64,000 nt of DNA from Byssochlamys sp. IMV 00236 (Eukaryota; Ascomycota; Eurotiomycetes; Eurotiales; Thermoascaceae). The notes beneath the pieces were generated by a model that searched no databases, was not told the DNA's origin, and saw only the letters and a list, made by a program, of their open reading frames with translations. Shown piece by piece: positions 1 through 10,566 of the stretch. The stretch covers positions 1 to 64,000 of the forward strand of contig MSJH02000695.1 in NCBI GenBank assembly GCA_001931875.2. The letters are read 5' to 3'. The position numbers were made by a program, and so were the translations under genes. Numbering within the stretch: the first letter of the stretch is position 1; each line of letters starts with the position of its first letter.

Positions 1-142
1 AAAAAAAAGGTATGGGTATAACTGCTTCATTACATTCATAAACCATATGTCTCATCCTACCTATTTCTCATCTCGGTGATGGACCCAGGTAAGGCTAGCA
101 GAAACCAGTGGCTGAGCTGCTGTGTCAGAGTATGTAGTTCTT

Positions 143-1835
143 TCACCGCCACAGATCTTGCTTCTCATTTTTTAACCCGCCGCTGCTCTTGGGCCGTCCA
201 TCATCAACAGGAACAGCCAGATATCCGCCGAAGCCGTTTCCGACAAGGACGCTTCTCCGCGCCTGACCACCCCAGGAGGGGCTCAGTTGGGCTCCATGAA
301 AGCTCACCGGTCGAGTAGTGCTATCGCGTCTCCCACGTGTGGAAGGAGGTTCGTAGGGAGTGAAGTTCCATTCGAGTTCATCCATGCCTTTGCTGTAGAT
401 GTTGAGCGGCTGGTTCAGACCCATGCTGAACATTTGAGGGCCATTCTCTCCACCGCCAAGGAGCCGCGGGGGAGGAGATAACAGCAGCGTGTCAGGAAAA
501 TCTGCATCTCGGACATATAGGTCTCTGAGAGCAGGGAGAGAGCTCGACATCAGAGAAGATATCAGATATGTGTAGTAGGTAGCAGTCGACGAATGGCCTG
601 ATACACAGCCTGCATATGTGATCTCATAGTGCAGCAGACGTAAAGACTTTGACGAAAGAGGCGGTATATCTTCCATTGGAAAAGGACGTGACATTTCCTG
701 GATGATGGAGAGCGTCCGGAGGTAGGGTGCTGCGGAAAGGATGACATGCAAGGACTGGGGAAGTATGCCAGTGCTAGACACCGTGAGATGCGTTAGAGCC
801 TCGCGATTCTGGGGCATCGAGAGATAAGTGGCAAACCCGCTTGCCGTGACATTGGGGATGTGCTCAAGAGTCAGTCGTTGGACCGGCGGAAATAATGGCA
901 CGGAAGGCGCAGAAGCAAAAATGGTGTCGTCCAGCCAGTGAAAGTCTTCTATCTTCAAATCTCGGAGCATGGGAAAGGAATTGAGTACCCAGCGCAGGGT
1001 GCTGGGCTCGACCTGCAGCCTGGACAATTCGAGGACTTCAAGACTCATCCAAAGCCGCGAGCCTGGGATGCGTGAGAAACTGCCTTCCGACCCGTGTGCA
1101 TATCTCATCCTTCGGATATCGATACACCGAGCCATGAGCTCCTGCTTCAATGTCTGTGATGATATTTCATCGCTATATAACCCAGCCGGAAGATCTACAT
1201 AACGGAGATTAGGGAGCACTGATACGGTTCGCGCGAGCTCCGCCTTGCTGGCCTCCCTGGTCATGTATGGGGTTCTTAGCGATAGAACCATGTTTGCCAA
1301 TTCCTGGTTTTCTCTAACTGTCCTCATGAAGAGCGCCAATCTGACTTTTGGGGCGTCAATGGCCTCTCCGTTGCGATCAAACCACGAGCGTCGTTTTCGC
1401 TTCGCGGCCAGCTCCACCTCCAGCTCGCAGTAGTGGACGGGATCGATGCGGACGTGTTGGTACCTGAAAGAAGGGTCTATTAGTCTGAGATAGGTAATAG
1501 ACGGATATTCTGCTGGATACATACAGCAATGGCTGTGCGCAGGATAGCCATCGCTTGCAGGCCAGTGCACAATTCGCCAGATCGCGCATATCGCAGAGCA
1601 TACAGCCATCCTCCGTCATTGACTCCTCAGAGGAACTGTAGGAGTCATCCAGGGAATGCGGACAAACCTCCGCGAAGATCTGAGTGAGTACCTCGCGTGG
1701 AAGACGTTTCGTGAAGTCATTACCGTAACGTGGAGCAGAGTGACTCGCTTTCGGACTGTGTCGCGCATCTTTAGAATCCTTCCCCGCACCGTTCAGATTC
1801 TTCGACCGCGAGCGAATATGCTTGAGGAACTTCAT
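143..1835 (-). CDS. F-box protein with leucine-rich-repeat-like C-terminal region
   Basis: Two exons, 1835-1525 and 1463-143, joined by a 61-bp intron (GTATGT donor, CAG acceptor), give 543 aa. The start is the ATG at 1835; the frame opens slightly further upstream without an ATG. Residues about 30-90 look like an F-box: LPREVLTQIF, then a C-A-L-A-C-K-R-W segment typical of fungal F-box helices, with the intron falling just after it. The remainder is a chain of leucine-rich segments (LEVLELSRLQV, LRDLKIEDF, LTHLTVSSTG, LRTLSIIQEM) resembling degenerate LRRs. F-box proteins of this layout normally act as substrate adaptors of SCF ubiquitin ligases; the substrate cannot be inferred. No in-frame damage was seen. 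Confidence 0.8.
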
Positions 1836-3076
1836 AGTGAAAACGAGAGCGCTCAATATGCTCTACCGCAGTCTGAGCGGGAATGCATAGAAGAGCTTGG
1901 ATTGACAGTTGGAGCTGATGCTGGTATTTCACTGCCGCCGTGATGCGGAGAGGTCGCGACCATACCTACCGCCCCAAGTCACAGATCACTCCCTATCCAA
2001 GACTGTTTCCTGCTGGGGCCGGCAAATGAAGATACGGCTCAGCGCATCTCGTTTTGATTGCTAGCTATATTTATCGTGCTCTCAGATACCCCTGGGAGAG
2101 CACAGGATCTTTCACAGAGGGCGCCTCGCTTGTCAAACGGCATTTGAGCCCCGATTGCTTTTCCTCGCGGTCAGACTTGGCGGCGCGTAAGTAGGAGCGA
2201 ATCTATCACTGGCGATCTGATCCGCCAAGAAGCCTGTTTGCCATCTGCTTGCTGTTAGGATGTTTCACCCCTTGGTGGCGTTCGTTTCGCTGCCGATGTG
2301 GAGATGGAGATCACATTCTGGGTCCAATTGTATGTAGGCTCCCATCGCTCACGCAGTTTGCTGGGGCAGGCGGATATCTTCAATACTCAAGTAGCTGCTC
2401 CAACACTTATCTAGAGTATTGCCTGTGTATTCAATAATAATAGGGCTAACCCTTTTTCAGTCAGGCAGGGACTCTCTCTCTATCTCTCGGATACTTAGTA
2501 CGAATAAACAGCCCTTACTCCTGTCTCTTCCCTGGCGTTACTGCTACCTACAACCTGCTCTCTAGGTGTTTAGAACCGATATATCTAAGAAAAAAAGAAA
2601 GAAAAAAAAAGTTTCTAAGCTTGTGTTTTAGTTATGCTATCATCAGTAATTACTGTCCCTTTTCCATAGTACTCACGCTTGCGAGGCCGAGATGCGGCTT
2701 AAATCCACCAACTTAATAAATGCCGAAGAATCTTCTCTCTCTCTGCGGTCTTCATAAATAATATTGTTTCAGAAAGCTGGATGGCACTTTGGAGGAATAG
2801 AGGAAATCCAGAATTTATACTTAAGGCCTTAGCGGAGGCTGATATACCTAAATGAGTATGACTTTTTTCTAGTCATTCACGTTTCATCTCTAAGCATATC
2901 CCCATCTTTACTGTCGAGGCTCTTATGATTATATCTATTAATATGAATCATCGGATCTCCTACTGTACACCATGCCTGTTCCTATACGATTTCGCAATAT
3001 TCATCTATTACCCCGAACGGATCGGGCGCTCTTTCCTTTCATTCCTCGCATTTTCCTTAAAATCTTTAGACTCTAA
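1836..3076. other. intergenic, AT-rich, no gene seen
   Basis: About 1.2 kb between the F-box start and the 3' end of the kinase-like gene. The part nearest 1836 should contain the F-box promoter. It holds a pyrimidine-rich run near 2470-2490 and an A-rich tract near 2588-2610. Open frames here are short and look random. Confidence 0.5.
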
Positions 3077-4279
3077 TTATTCACTAGTTTGTCTGAACCA
3101 CCGGTGCTGAAGTGCTTCTCTCGCATTTATCCTCTTTTTTGGGTCTAGATTTGTCATCTTGCCCACCACGTCCCTGAGCTCTGGCTCTACATAGCTCCAA
3201 CGCTGAAAAGGCTGCCTGGGATTCCCTGGACCAAAGCTATCGGCGAGGTCTATCAAGCGCTTGTAGAAGGGGTTTTCTTCTCCTATATGTTCGAGGAACC
3301 CATTCAAGCCGTCTTCATCTGCGAAGTAAGATATATGTCGACGGAGTATATAGCGCCACGAGTCCGCCGATTTCAGCTGGTCGTCACTAACGCGGAAGAC
3401 CATTTCATGGAGCATCACATATATCATCTCAAAGAGAGCATTAGCAGTCTAGAACAGCAAAGTGATATTAAGGGCAGTCATACCACAATCCCAAAAGAAA
3501 ATACATCTGAGGCCTGATTTTGGCGAGATCGGCACCAACTCTCAGCGCTCCTCCATATCGCATTGCCACAAAGTGGACCTCTCAGCCACTTCCCTGGTGG
3601 TACGATGACGGTATCCTCGAGATCTGAGATTTGCACATCTTTAATGATTACTCCACCTTCAGCACTTTCCTCATAATCTACAAGAATATTGTCGGGCTTG
3701 ATGTCTATTGACAGTTAGTACTATGATAAGGGCAATCATCTGGAACATCAGACTTCCCATTATGCAGGACATCCCTATCATGCATATCGGCAAGGCCACG
3801 TAAAGCACTTCGGAGAACGTGCCTTCTTGTCTCTTCGGATAAGTTTTTCTGGCTCAAACGTAGCAAGTTTCCAGACAAGAAGGGGTAGATAAAAATCTCG
3901 TGCTCTTGGACGGTATCGATCACTCCTCGCACGTTTGGGCAAGTAGACAGCGATCTCTGCAAGTTCAGTTGGTACTCAAACTCGCCTTGGATCATGTTCT
4001 TCGCAATGTAATCCTTCCCGTCGGCGCTGTCCGCAGTTAGCAAGAAAATCATATCATCTCAAGATTAATGCACCTTGCACGGTATACACATAGCAGTGGC
4101 TTTCTCCGGTCAGCAAGGATTTCTTCAATCTTATAGGTCCGCCCGGAGTCACTCCTCAGCATCGTGCCCAGGGTGAGAGGCTCCTTGCTGAACTGCGACG
4201 TGGGGGACATCAGGTATCGTTGCGAAATCCGCTGTCCAAGATAGGGGACTCGGGACGGTGATATTCTTGCAAAGAACAT
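3077..4279 (-). pseudogene. protein-kinase-like gene with a lost splice donor
   Basis: Four exons, 4279-4074, 4026-3758, 3704-3484 and 3427-3077, join in one frame (348 aa) and read as a kinase fold: Y-I-A-K lysine (K78), H-N-D-I-K-P-D-N catalytic loop with the Asp split by intron 2 (D159), DLE at 186-188 where DFG is usual, a W-R-S-A-E-S-W activation/APE-like segment, FSFGIV, and a C-terminal Asp-Pro-x-x-R helix ending in HRWF. Introns 1 and 3 have GT...AG ends. Intron 2 starts GGAAGT (3757-3752) where GTAAGT is expected; without splicing, translation stops soon after the loop. The family seems to be a fungal kinase-like group in which DLE is normal (recalled, not checked). The N-terminus is uncertain. 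It may be a recent pseudogene, or it may use a non-canonical intron. Confidence 0.6.
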
Positions 4280-5397
4280 GTCTGAATCAGTGGGAACCTG
4301 ATAACCCAGGGACAAGTATTTGAGGGGCTAGCATCACGGAAAGGGACAACCGACGGGAAGGCAGCGCTAAAGAGTTTGTCGAGTTGGCATGATTGTGCCT
4401 GAGATATAGGAAGGCATATTAACCTGTTTTTATACCTGAAGACAGTTCCAGTCATTGGACAGCTCCGTGGGCCTCCTTCTCCCTCCTCCGATGCTTCGGC
4501 GCTTCGACACTGCAACCGCTGGCCAGTCGTGAGGAGTACTTATTTGAAACAATCACGTGGTGAACAATAGGCCCCAGCGGTTAAGTACGTAGCAAGACGG
4601 CAACGAGAAATAAATGAGTGCAATTGGAAAATATTGTAACGGAAGCTTGTAGTCCGGTAAAAATATACTAGTTGAGTCACAGGCAGGACCTCAAAGTCTC
4701 GTACTTGCGGTTTCAGCTTCGTCGCCCCGGGTTATTTAGCACAACGCCGTTGGCTTTTACCTGAACTCCCAGCAGGACTAAGCGCCTGCATGAACGTGTT
4801 GCCAGTTAGGCTCATAATAAAATAATCAATTGGCATCGGCTGCTAATGCGTTGATCCTGAAACACGTACTCCAGCTTGAATCTCAAGCCAAGGAGATCAA
4901 CTTGCCTCTTTTGAATAGGACTGCAGTACCAGGTAACTAATGTCACGGAGATTTTGATTTTTAAGCGCCTTGAGACAACTAGTAACTATGTTAACTAGGT
5001 GGCTTATTAACCCATTGATTTGTAAAGATGTATTTCAGTCACCCTTGAACAAGGGTTTACGTGGCCCATAAAGAGGGTTCGACGCCGCTAAATTGCGCAT
5101 AAACGAGTCAAAGTGTGAGAGCCGCCTTCTTACTTACTCATTAAAGTGACTTGATAGGAAGAGATGAGAGATATGTACTAACTAGTAATATTACGGTATT
5201 CCTCGCAAAACCCCCAGACGCCGTCTTAGGTTTCTTAAGAGGTTCACCTAGGCTCCATGAAGTTATATTCTTCATACCCAGCAAATTATAAGTGATTTGA
5301 AGGGAGCCGTATAGGGGTATTTCGCAACAAAAAAGAAAGAAAGAAAGAAAGAAAGAAAGAAGACCATTTGCGACCGCAGAACTCCATACATCAAACG
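4280..5397. other. intergenic, no gene seen; AAAG microsatellite before the hydrolase
   Basis: About 1.1 kb between two divergent genes. An open frame at 4210-4515 on the minus strand could be an upstream exon of the kinase-like gene, but I see no convincing junction. A purine run of repeated AAAG lies at about 5330-5362, ending 35 bp before the hydrolase ATG, and so lies in its probable leader. Confidence 0.45.
5330..5362 (+). repeat. (AAAG)n microsatellite
   Basis: About eight tandem GAAA/AAAG units read directly in the sequence, immediately 5' of the alpha/beta hydrolase coding region. Confidence 0.9.
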
Positions 5398-6300
5398 ATG
5401 ACGCCTGAGCCGATCCCTTTGACTGAACACTTCACTCATAGAAGTGATGCCTACGAATACTCTATCAGCTGGACATCTCTAGGCCCTGATAGCGGACCAC
5501 CAGTGGTTTTTGTCCATGGAACACCTTGGTCCTCTATAGTCTGGGAGGCTTATGCGAAGGCGCTTTCCTTACATTACAAGGTCTATCTCTTCGACAGGCC
5601 CGGGTTCGGTCTATCGCCAGACCGTAAGCGCCTGGCTCCCACAGATACCGAGACTGACCTTGATGGATCTCTTACTGGTCAGGCGGAGGCGTTCGCCGCT
5701 CTATACAGGTCATGGAATTTCAAACCAGACCACGTTCCTCACATCATCGCTCATGACAATGCCGGTCTCATGACGCTTCGTGCGAACATCCTTTATGGTT
5801 GTCAATATGCAAGCCTCTGTCTTATCGATGTCGTCGCTGTTGGTCCATTTGGATGTCCATTTTTCCGGCTAGTTGCTGAGAATAAGTCTGTCTTCAGTTC
5901 GATCCCGGACACCATCTTTCAAGGCATCGTTCTCGGATATATAAAAGATGCGTCATTCAAGCCTCTTCCAGGGAATATGATAGATAGGCTTCTGGAACCG
6001 TGGACTGCGAGGGGAAGTCAAGGTCAAGAGGCATTTATCCGACAGCTATTACAAGCTGACCAGCGGTACGCAGAGGATGTCGAAGGCCGATATGCAGAGG
6101 TTGGAAAGGCTATTCCAGTCAAGGTCATTTGGGGAAAGGAAGACAGATGGATTCCATCCGATTATGCAGTGAAACTTGGCAAGTTAATCGGTGCAAAGGA
6201 GGTTATTTTGGTAGAAGAGGCGGGGCATCTGATTATGTTTGACCAGCCTGAGCGACTTGCGATGGAACTTGGGAGTTGGTTAACAAAAGTGGCTTTGTAG
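5398..6300 (+). CDS. alpha/beta hydrolase with Asp nucleophile (epoxide hydrolase/dehalogenase-like)
   Basis: Intronless, 300 aa from the ATG at 5398; the frame extends ten codons upstream only to a TTG. The alpha/beta-hydrolase landmarks are clear: HGTPW oxyanion loop (40-44), D-R-P-G-F-G after strand 4 (66-71), H-D-N-A-G nucleophile elbow (119-123), an acid in G-K-E-D-R-W (D249) and the catalytic His in E-A-G-H (H277). Asp rather than Ser at the elbow is characteristic of epoxide hydrolases and haloalkane/haloacetate dehalogenases, which form an ester on Asp. The usual tryptophan after that Asp (HDWGG in epoxide hydrolases, QDWGG in dehalogenases) is Asn here, so the substrate is open. No signal peptide is seen, so a cytosolic location is inferred. 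Confidence 0.85.
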   Translation: MTPEPIPLTEHFTHRSDAYEYSISWTSLGPDSGPPVVFVHGTPWSSIVWEAYAKALSLHYKVYLFDRPGFGLSPDRKRLAPTDTETDLDGSLTGQAEAFAALYRSWNFKPDHVPHIIAHDNAGLMTLRANILYGCQYASLCLIDVVAVGPFGCPFFRLVAENKSVFSSIPDTIFQGIVLGYIKDASFKPLPGNMIDRLLEPWTARGSQGQEAFIRQLLQADQRYAEDVEGRYAEVGKAIPVKVIWGKEDRWIPSDYAVKLGKLIGAKEVILVEEAGHLIMFDQPERLAMELGSWLTKVAL

Positions 6301-6940
6301 ATAGGGAACCTGGTCCTTAAGGACTCTCATGTTTTCAGACAATGAATCTACCTGGACTGAATTTTCTCCACCATGTCTTTTGATTCTCCTAGATGTGTTC
6401 CTACTAACTATCACCGCTGCGGAATCAAAGATCAGCAAGTCATCCTGGAGGAGCCAAGGCATTGACCTGAGCATCATCGATCTTACCGTCATCCTCTGCG
6501 AGAAGATCTAGACCTGATGGACCCCAAATGCATTTTTGCATCGGCCTGCTTTTCATCATTGTACTCCATCATTGTACTCCACCAGAATGGGGTTCACTCC
6601 CCTTTGCGGCTGTAACCGAGGGCCATGGCTATGGCCGCATCTTGTCCACCTCAATTGAGCCTCTCAACTTTTAATTTGACCATGAAGGCATGAGTCCCAC
6701 GTGTTGTGTTCCTGTTTTTGCAGGATGAGCCGTGGCAGTTCTCTTCGTATTCTTGTCTCGCTCACTCCACCGTATACATCGCTATGACATCATTTATCAA
6801 AGTCACGAACTGCCAAAGCCAATTCCAAGATCGGTCACATTGCATCAGGTCGGGAGTACAGACCACGGTTCGATTTCAAATAAGTAACCACTGTCCCCTT
6901 ATATGCGAGATGTGGTCGGGTTATCTTACTCGCTTTCTTG
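6301..6940. other. intergenic, no gene seen
   Basis: About 640 bp between two plus-strand genes, holding the hydrolase 3' region and the GFA-gene promoter. A direct repeat of the phrase CATCATTGTACTCCA occurs near 6553-6582. No other structure was recognised. Confidence 0.4.
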
Positions 6941-7885
6941 ATGTCTTTTCGGTTCATTCCTGCAGCCCGCCGCCTGACCGTATCGTGTCGCGCCACAGAT
7001 TGTCTGAGAACCACGATACCTACAGCCTCTTTCACACGACCGCTTCTATACTCAGCTGATAGCAAACCTGTCGATCAAACGGTCCGCGACTCCTTTGTCC
7101 TTCCGCGCGTTCAGCAGCTGCACACGACTTTGGCGAGGATGGCCGATGACGCTCCTACATCCATGGACCCGGGCGTGCTCCCAAAGCCTGCAGTCACAAA
7201 CACAGTCTCAGAAGAGCCGTTTGATGGCAAGGAAGAATGGAAACACCGTCCACCTTATGCGCTCCGGTCGATGAAGGAATTTGGCGAGGTGAAATGGCGA
7301 GGTAGCTGCCAGTGCGGACAAGTCACCTATATGCTGAACAGGGATAAGCCACTCGCGGCGAAGTTCTGTCATTGCAGAGGATGCCAGGTTATGCATGGTT
7401 CGTTTTACTCATTCAAGCATTGCCATGATGGGTGAAGCAGACTGACCAGTCGACACAGGCGCTCCCTTCCAATGGGCTGCCATTTTCCACAAGGAGGACA
7501 TGATGTTCAAGAATGGCTCCCGGGGGTTATCTTTCTATGCCTCCGGTGAGAAGAGCCGCGACTACCAGACCCCGACAAAGGTTTCTTGCGCCTGGTGTCG
7601 AACACCAATCATGGACGAAGGCCGCAAGGTCGTCTTGATTTTCCCCGAGTTGATCGATTTCGGACACACAGATGAGGAGCAAAGAGAACGGAGAGAGGTA
7701 TTCGATGTTAAGTAAGTAGTTACTTGTCCGCGGCTACGATGCGTCAGGTTTGCAGAGCTAACAGGGTCCCCAGTTGCCACATCTTCTACAGTAAGCGTAT
7801 AGTCGAGATCCCAGATGGGAAGCCGAAATGGTCAGGGTTGGATAACGAAAGTGAGCTCCTAGACGATGCGGGCCACAAACTATAA
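6941..7885 (+). CDS. GFA/CENP-V family zinc protein (glutathione-dependent formaldehyde-activating-like)
   Basis: Three exons, 6941-7397, 7459-7711 and 7765-7885, give 276 aa. The family signature is complete: G-S-C-Q-C-G (C123, C125), F-C-H-C-x-x-C (C143, C145, C148) and C-A-W-C-R-T-P (C195, C198), together able to form the two zinc sites of the GFA fold. The first ~67 residues are rich in Arg, Ser and Thr with almost no acids at the start (SFRFIPAARRLTVSCR), resembling a mitochondrial presequence. A second in-frame ATG at 7139 would give a 210-aa form beginning just before the conserved domain. Proteins of this family bind glutathione or small thiol adducts; in fungi most members have no proven reaction, so no substrate is assigned. 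Confidence 0.85.
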
Positions 7886-8763
7886 AAGAGAACATGAAAT
7901 GTGTTTGGTTGAGATTATTTACGCTGTGGCGCCGATGACAATCCGGGTGCACTCCATTAACATTGGTTTTGTGTATAATTAGGAATATTTTGTACTGAGA
8001 TAACACGGCAGGGGAAAAAAAGGCATCTGTACCATATACGCTCATGTACAGATAGACATTTTATGATCGAGATCTTCATCTTCTATTATATCATCCAGAA
8101 CTCGAACCCATCACTCGAAGGAGCAGTTGATGAAGTAGGTTCGGTATGAAAATAGTTCGCCTTGGAGCAATTCAAGTGTCATTTTTTGTTGCACGTGGTA
8201 CGATCGGTTGGCGGGGAGATTCGCCATGTACCCTGTCGTATCCGATAATCGATCATCTAGTTAACAGGAGTAAACTGATTGTCCGACCCTTGGTCATTTT
8301 TGCAGAGGGCTTCTGCACGTCCTTCGCAACAGCATAAACTGAACGGTCCCATCGTTCTAAAAGACCTCGTCCTCTTGGGGGCGGAGACTCTACTACTTTC
8401 AGCTAGTTAATTCCGCTATTTGACTGTTCTTGGGGTCTGCATCACGCTTGTTACATATTCCAGCCGTGGTTACAATTGAACTGACATTCGGGGTTGTAAT
8501 CGCCGCTAGAGACGACTCTCCAGGAACCAGCAAAGTCCATCTTTCCCCAGAATGGTGTTGATCTTACTGCCGGATAAGCCGACGCGATGTCACGATGCTA
8601 CTGCGCCTGCACCTTAACCATTATCCATTCAGGAAGGTACGCCCAGTATCTTGATGTTTTAAAGGCAATTCAAATCCCAAAGATGGAAGATTGGATGTGC
8701 AGCGGAGAATATCCTTGGAGACCACAACTGGAGACTGAGTTATAGTAGTTCAGCCAGGTCATC
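7886..8763. other. intergenic, NLP upstream region, no gene seen
   Basis: About 880 bp between the GFA gene and the NLP gene. Short frames only. The region should contain the NLP promoter; no TATA-type element or operator could be assigned with confidence. Confidence 0.4.
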
Positions 8764-9754
8764 ATGCTGTTCAGAACCTCTCTCGCCGTGGTCGGTCTGG
8801 CCGTAGGGGCTCTGGCGGTCACCCAGATCAGCGATAGTGATATGAATGGTCTTCTCGATGCGGGCGGCGTGGATCTCGCTGATCGATACGCTCCCCTGTG
8901 GTTCTTTGGTCAGGCTCAGAACCAGCCGCCATGCTATCCTACTTGGGCTTTCGGAGGATCTCCTAACTCATCTGATATCTACGATTCCTCTCATCAAACT
9001 CCCGCCGCACCGCAGTGCGAGTACCCCAATGTGGGATGCTATTGCCGAAACCCGGGGGTTGGCATTGGCAATCCCGGTCCAGCCTTTCCCATCTACTACA
9101 CGTATCAAAAGTGTAATGACAGTGATATTCGAGTTGTCTACAACCTATTTTACCAGAAGGATGGAGCGCAGTTTGGTGCTATCGCGACGGGTCACAACTA
9201 GTAAGGAAAAGGATCAATACTCCCTATTAGTACCTGCATCTGACAGCAAATTTCCCACAGTGACTGGGAACGAGTGATCATCATCCATTCTAAGAACAGC
9301 AACAATATGTGGGCGCCATCTCGTGCTCTCCTTTCTTCTCACAGTGGCTACCACGATTTGGCATGGGTCAATATTCAGAATACACTTACAACACAGCAGA
9401 TTCAACAAGGCGATGCCAAGGATCCTAATGGCGTTCAGAACAATGATCACCCAAAGGTCTATGTGTCTTGGTCGAAGCACGCGAACTTCGATACTCGCAA
9501 CACCGGCTGGAATGATCCTGTCAGCCAGTCAACCGACAACGCTTTCCGTAGTGACGACTGGTGGTATTATGTCGACAAGACATACTACGTAAGAAGATAT
9601 CTCGCGGAATACATTCAACGAAGTACTAATATGTCTGTGGCAGATTCGATCAGACGACTCGACACAAGCTGGCCAGGCTCTGGGAAGTGCGAATTGGGGA
9701 GATGCTACCAGTAACCCGCCTTCTGTGCATGCGGGAGTTTGCTCTGCTCCATAG
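8764..9754 (+). CDS. secreted necrosis- and ethylene-inducing-like protein (NLP, NPP1 domain), type III-like
   Basis: Three exons, 8764-9200, 9261-9588 and 9644-9754, give 291 aa; both introns have GT...AG ends. The first ~19 residues are a classical secretion signal (charged start, hydrophobic V-V-G-L-A-V-G-A-L-A core). The NPP1 heptapeptide lies at 143-149 and is split by intron 1; it keeps the first His, the Asp and the Glu that bind the metal in characterised NLPs, but the third and fourth positions differ (Asn and Tyr in place of Arg and His). Six cysteines are visible in the mature part, as in the little-studied type III NLPs, against two in type I. NLPs bind plant sphingolipids and some permeabilise plant membranes; cytolytic activity of this divergent member should not be assumed. 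Confidence 0.85.
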
Positions 9755-10566
9755 GCCGTCCAGCACTGCTAGCGACTACCGATTTCTACATATACCAAAA
9801 TCCATCACTCATTGGACTCTCGGTAGAATATTCGTAAAATCCTTGTTTACAAAATATAGCGACTGCTCTCCGTAGGTTGACCTCCCGTGGGAATAGTATT
9901 CGGGCCTATCCACAAAACTCCCTGTTAACAATGGCGACTGTGCACGAAATTATCCCAGAAAACTATCCCGTAAGTCTTTTTTATCAAACGGGAGGGAAAT
10001 TAAGCTTCATTGCGTTATTCTATTCTTAGGCTGCGGTTCCACGGTTACTATATGGAGAATTTAGGCCCAAGAACCGAGAATCGAGATGCTAGTAGTACTA
10101 TTGATCAAGCTAGACATGCTCCAAAAGTCTAGAACAGTGGCTGAAATGCGAGCAGCCATTCTAATCCGATTCATATGGGCAACAGGAATTTCGGAGACAA
10201 GGCAGCACGCACCCCTGAGTGATACGGATACGAGCAACTGGCAATGACGTTCCCGCGGGGCTGAGCAATGATAAGCCTTGCTAGGTCTTACAGTACTGCA
10301 AGACACCGCAGCCTTATTTTCATTTTCATAATAAGCAGCCCTTTGTCCGGCTGGTATATAGCTGAAACCTAGTTCACATTTCGTTTTGCTTTGGATTTCT
10401 TTAGAAGTGTTGTTTAGAACTTGATCAATTTAACATCCTATTCACCAGCTCATCTTTGACAATCATTATCCGGCATAGATACCCCTCTCGCGTTCAATTA
10501 TCCCAAGAACCCATCACTGCACTTATAAATTCGCTCTAATCATAATTATTACCCTCTACCTCTATC
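9755..10566. other. intergenic with one possible gene remnant
   Basis: About 810 bp between the NLP and the SYLF gene. It contains the small spliced frame described separately (9931-10092). The remainder shows no gene; the last 200 bp are the probable promoter and leader of the SYLF gene. Confidence 0.4.
9931..10092 (+). pseudogene. possible N-terminal remnant of a two-exon gene
   Basis: An ATG at 9931 opens 13 codons (MATVHEIIPENYP) ending at a consensus donor GTAAGT at 9970. An acceptor TAG at 10027-10029 restores a frame of 20 codons before a stop at 10090-10092. The clean donor/acceptor pair suggests a real gene start whose continuation has been lost, but a 33-aa frame can arise by chance. 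No family recognised. Confidence 0.22.

Noticed and set aside
5368..5397. Upstream extension of the hydrolase to 5368
   Set aside because: The extension starts with TTG; the first ATG is 5398. The same reasoning moved the starts of the F-box, GFA and Aim9-like genes.
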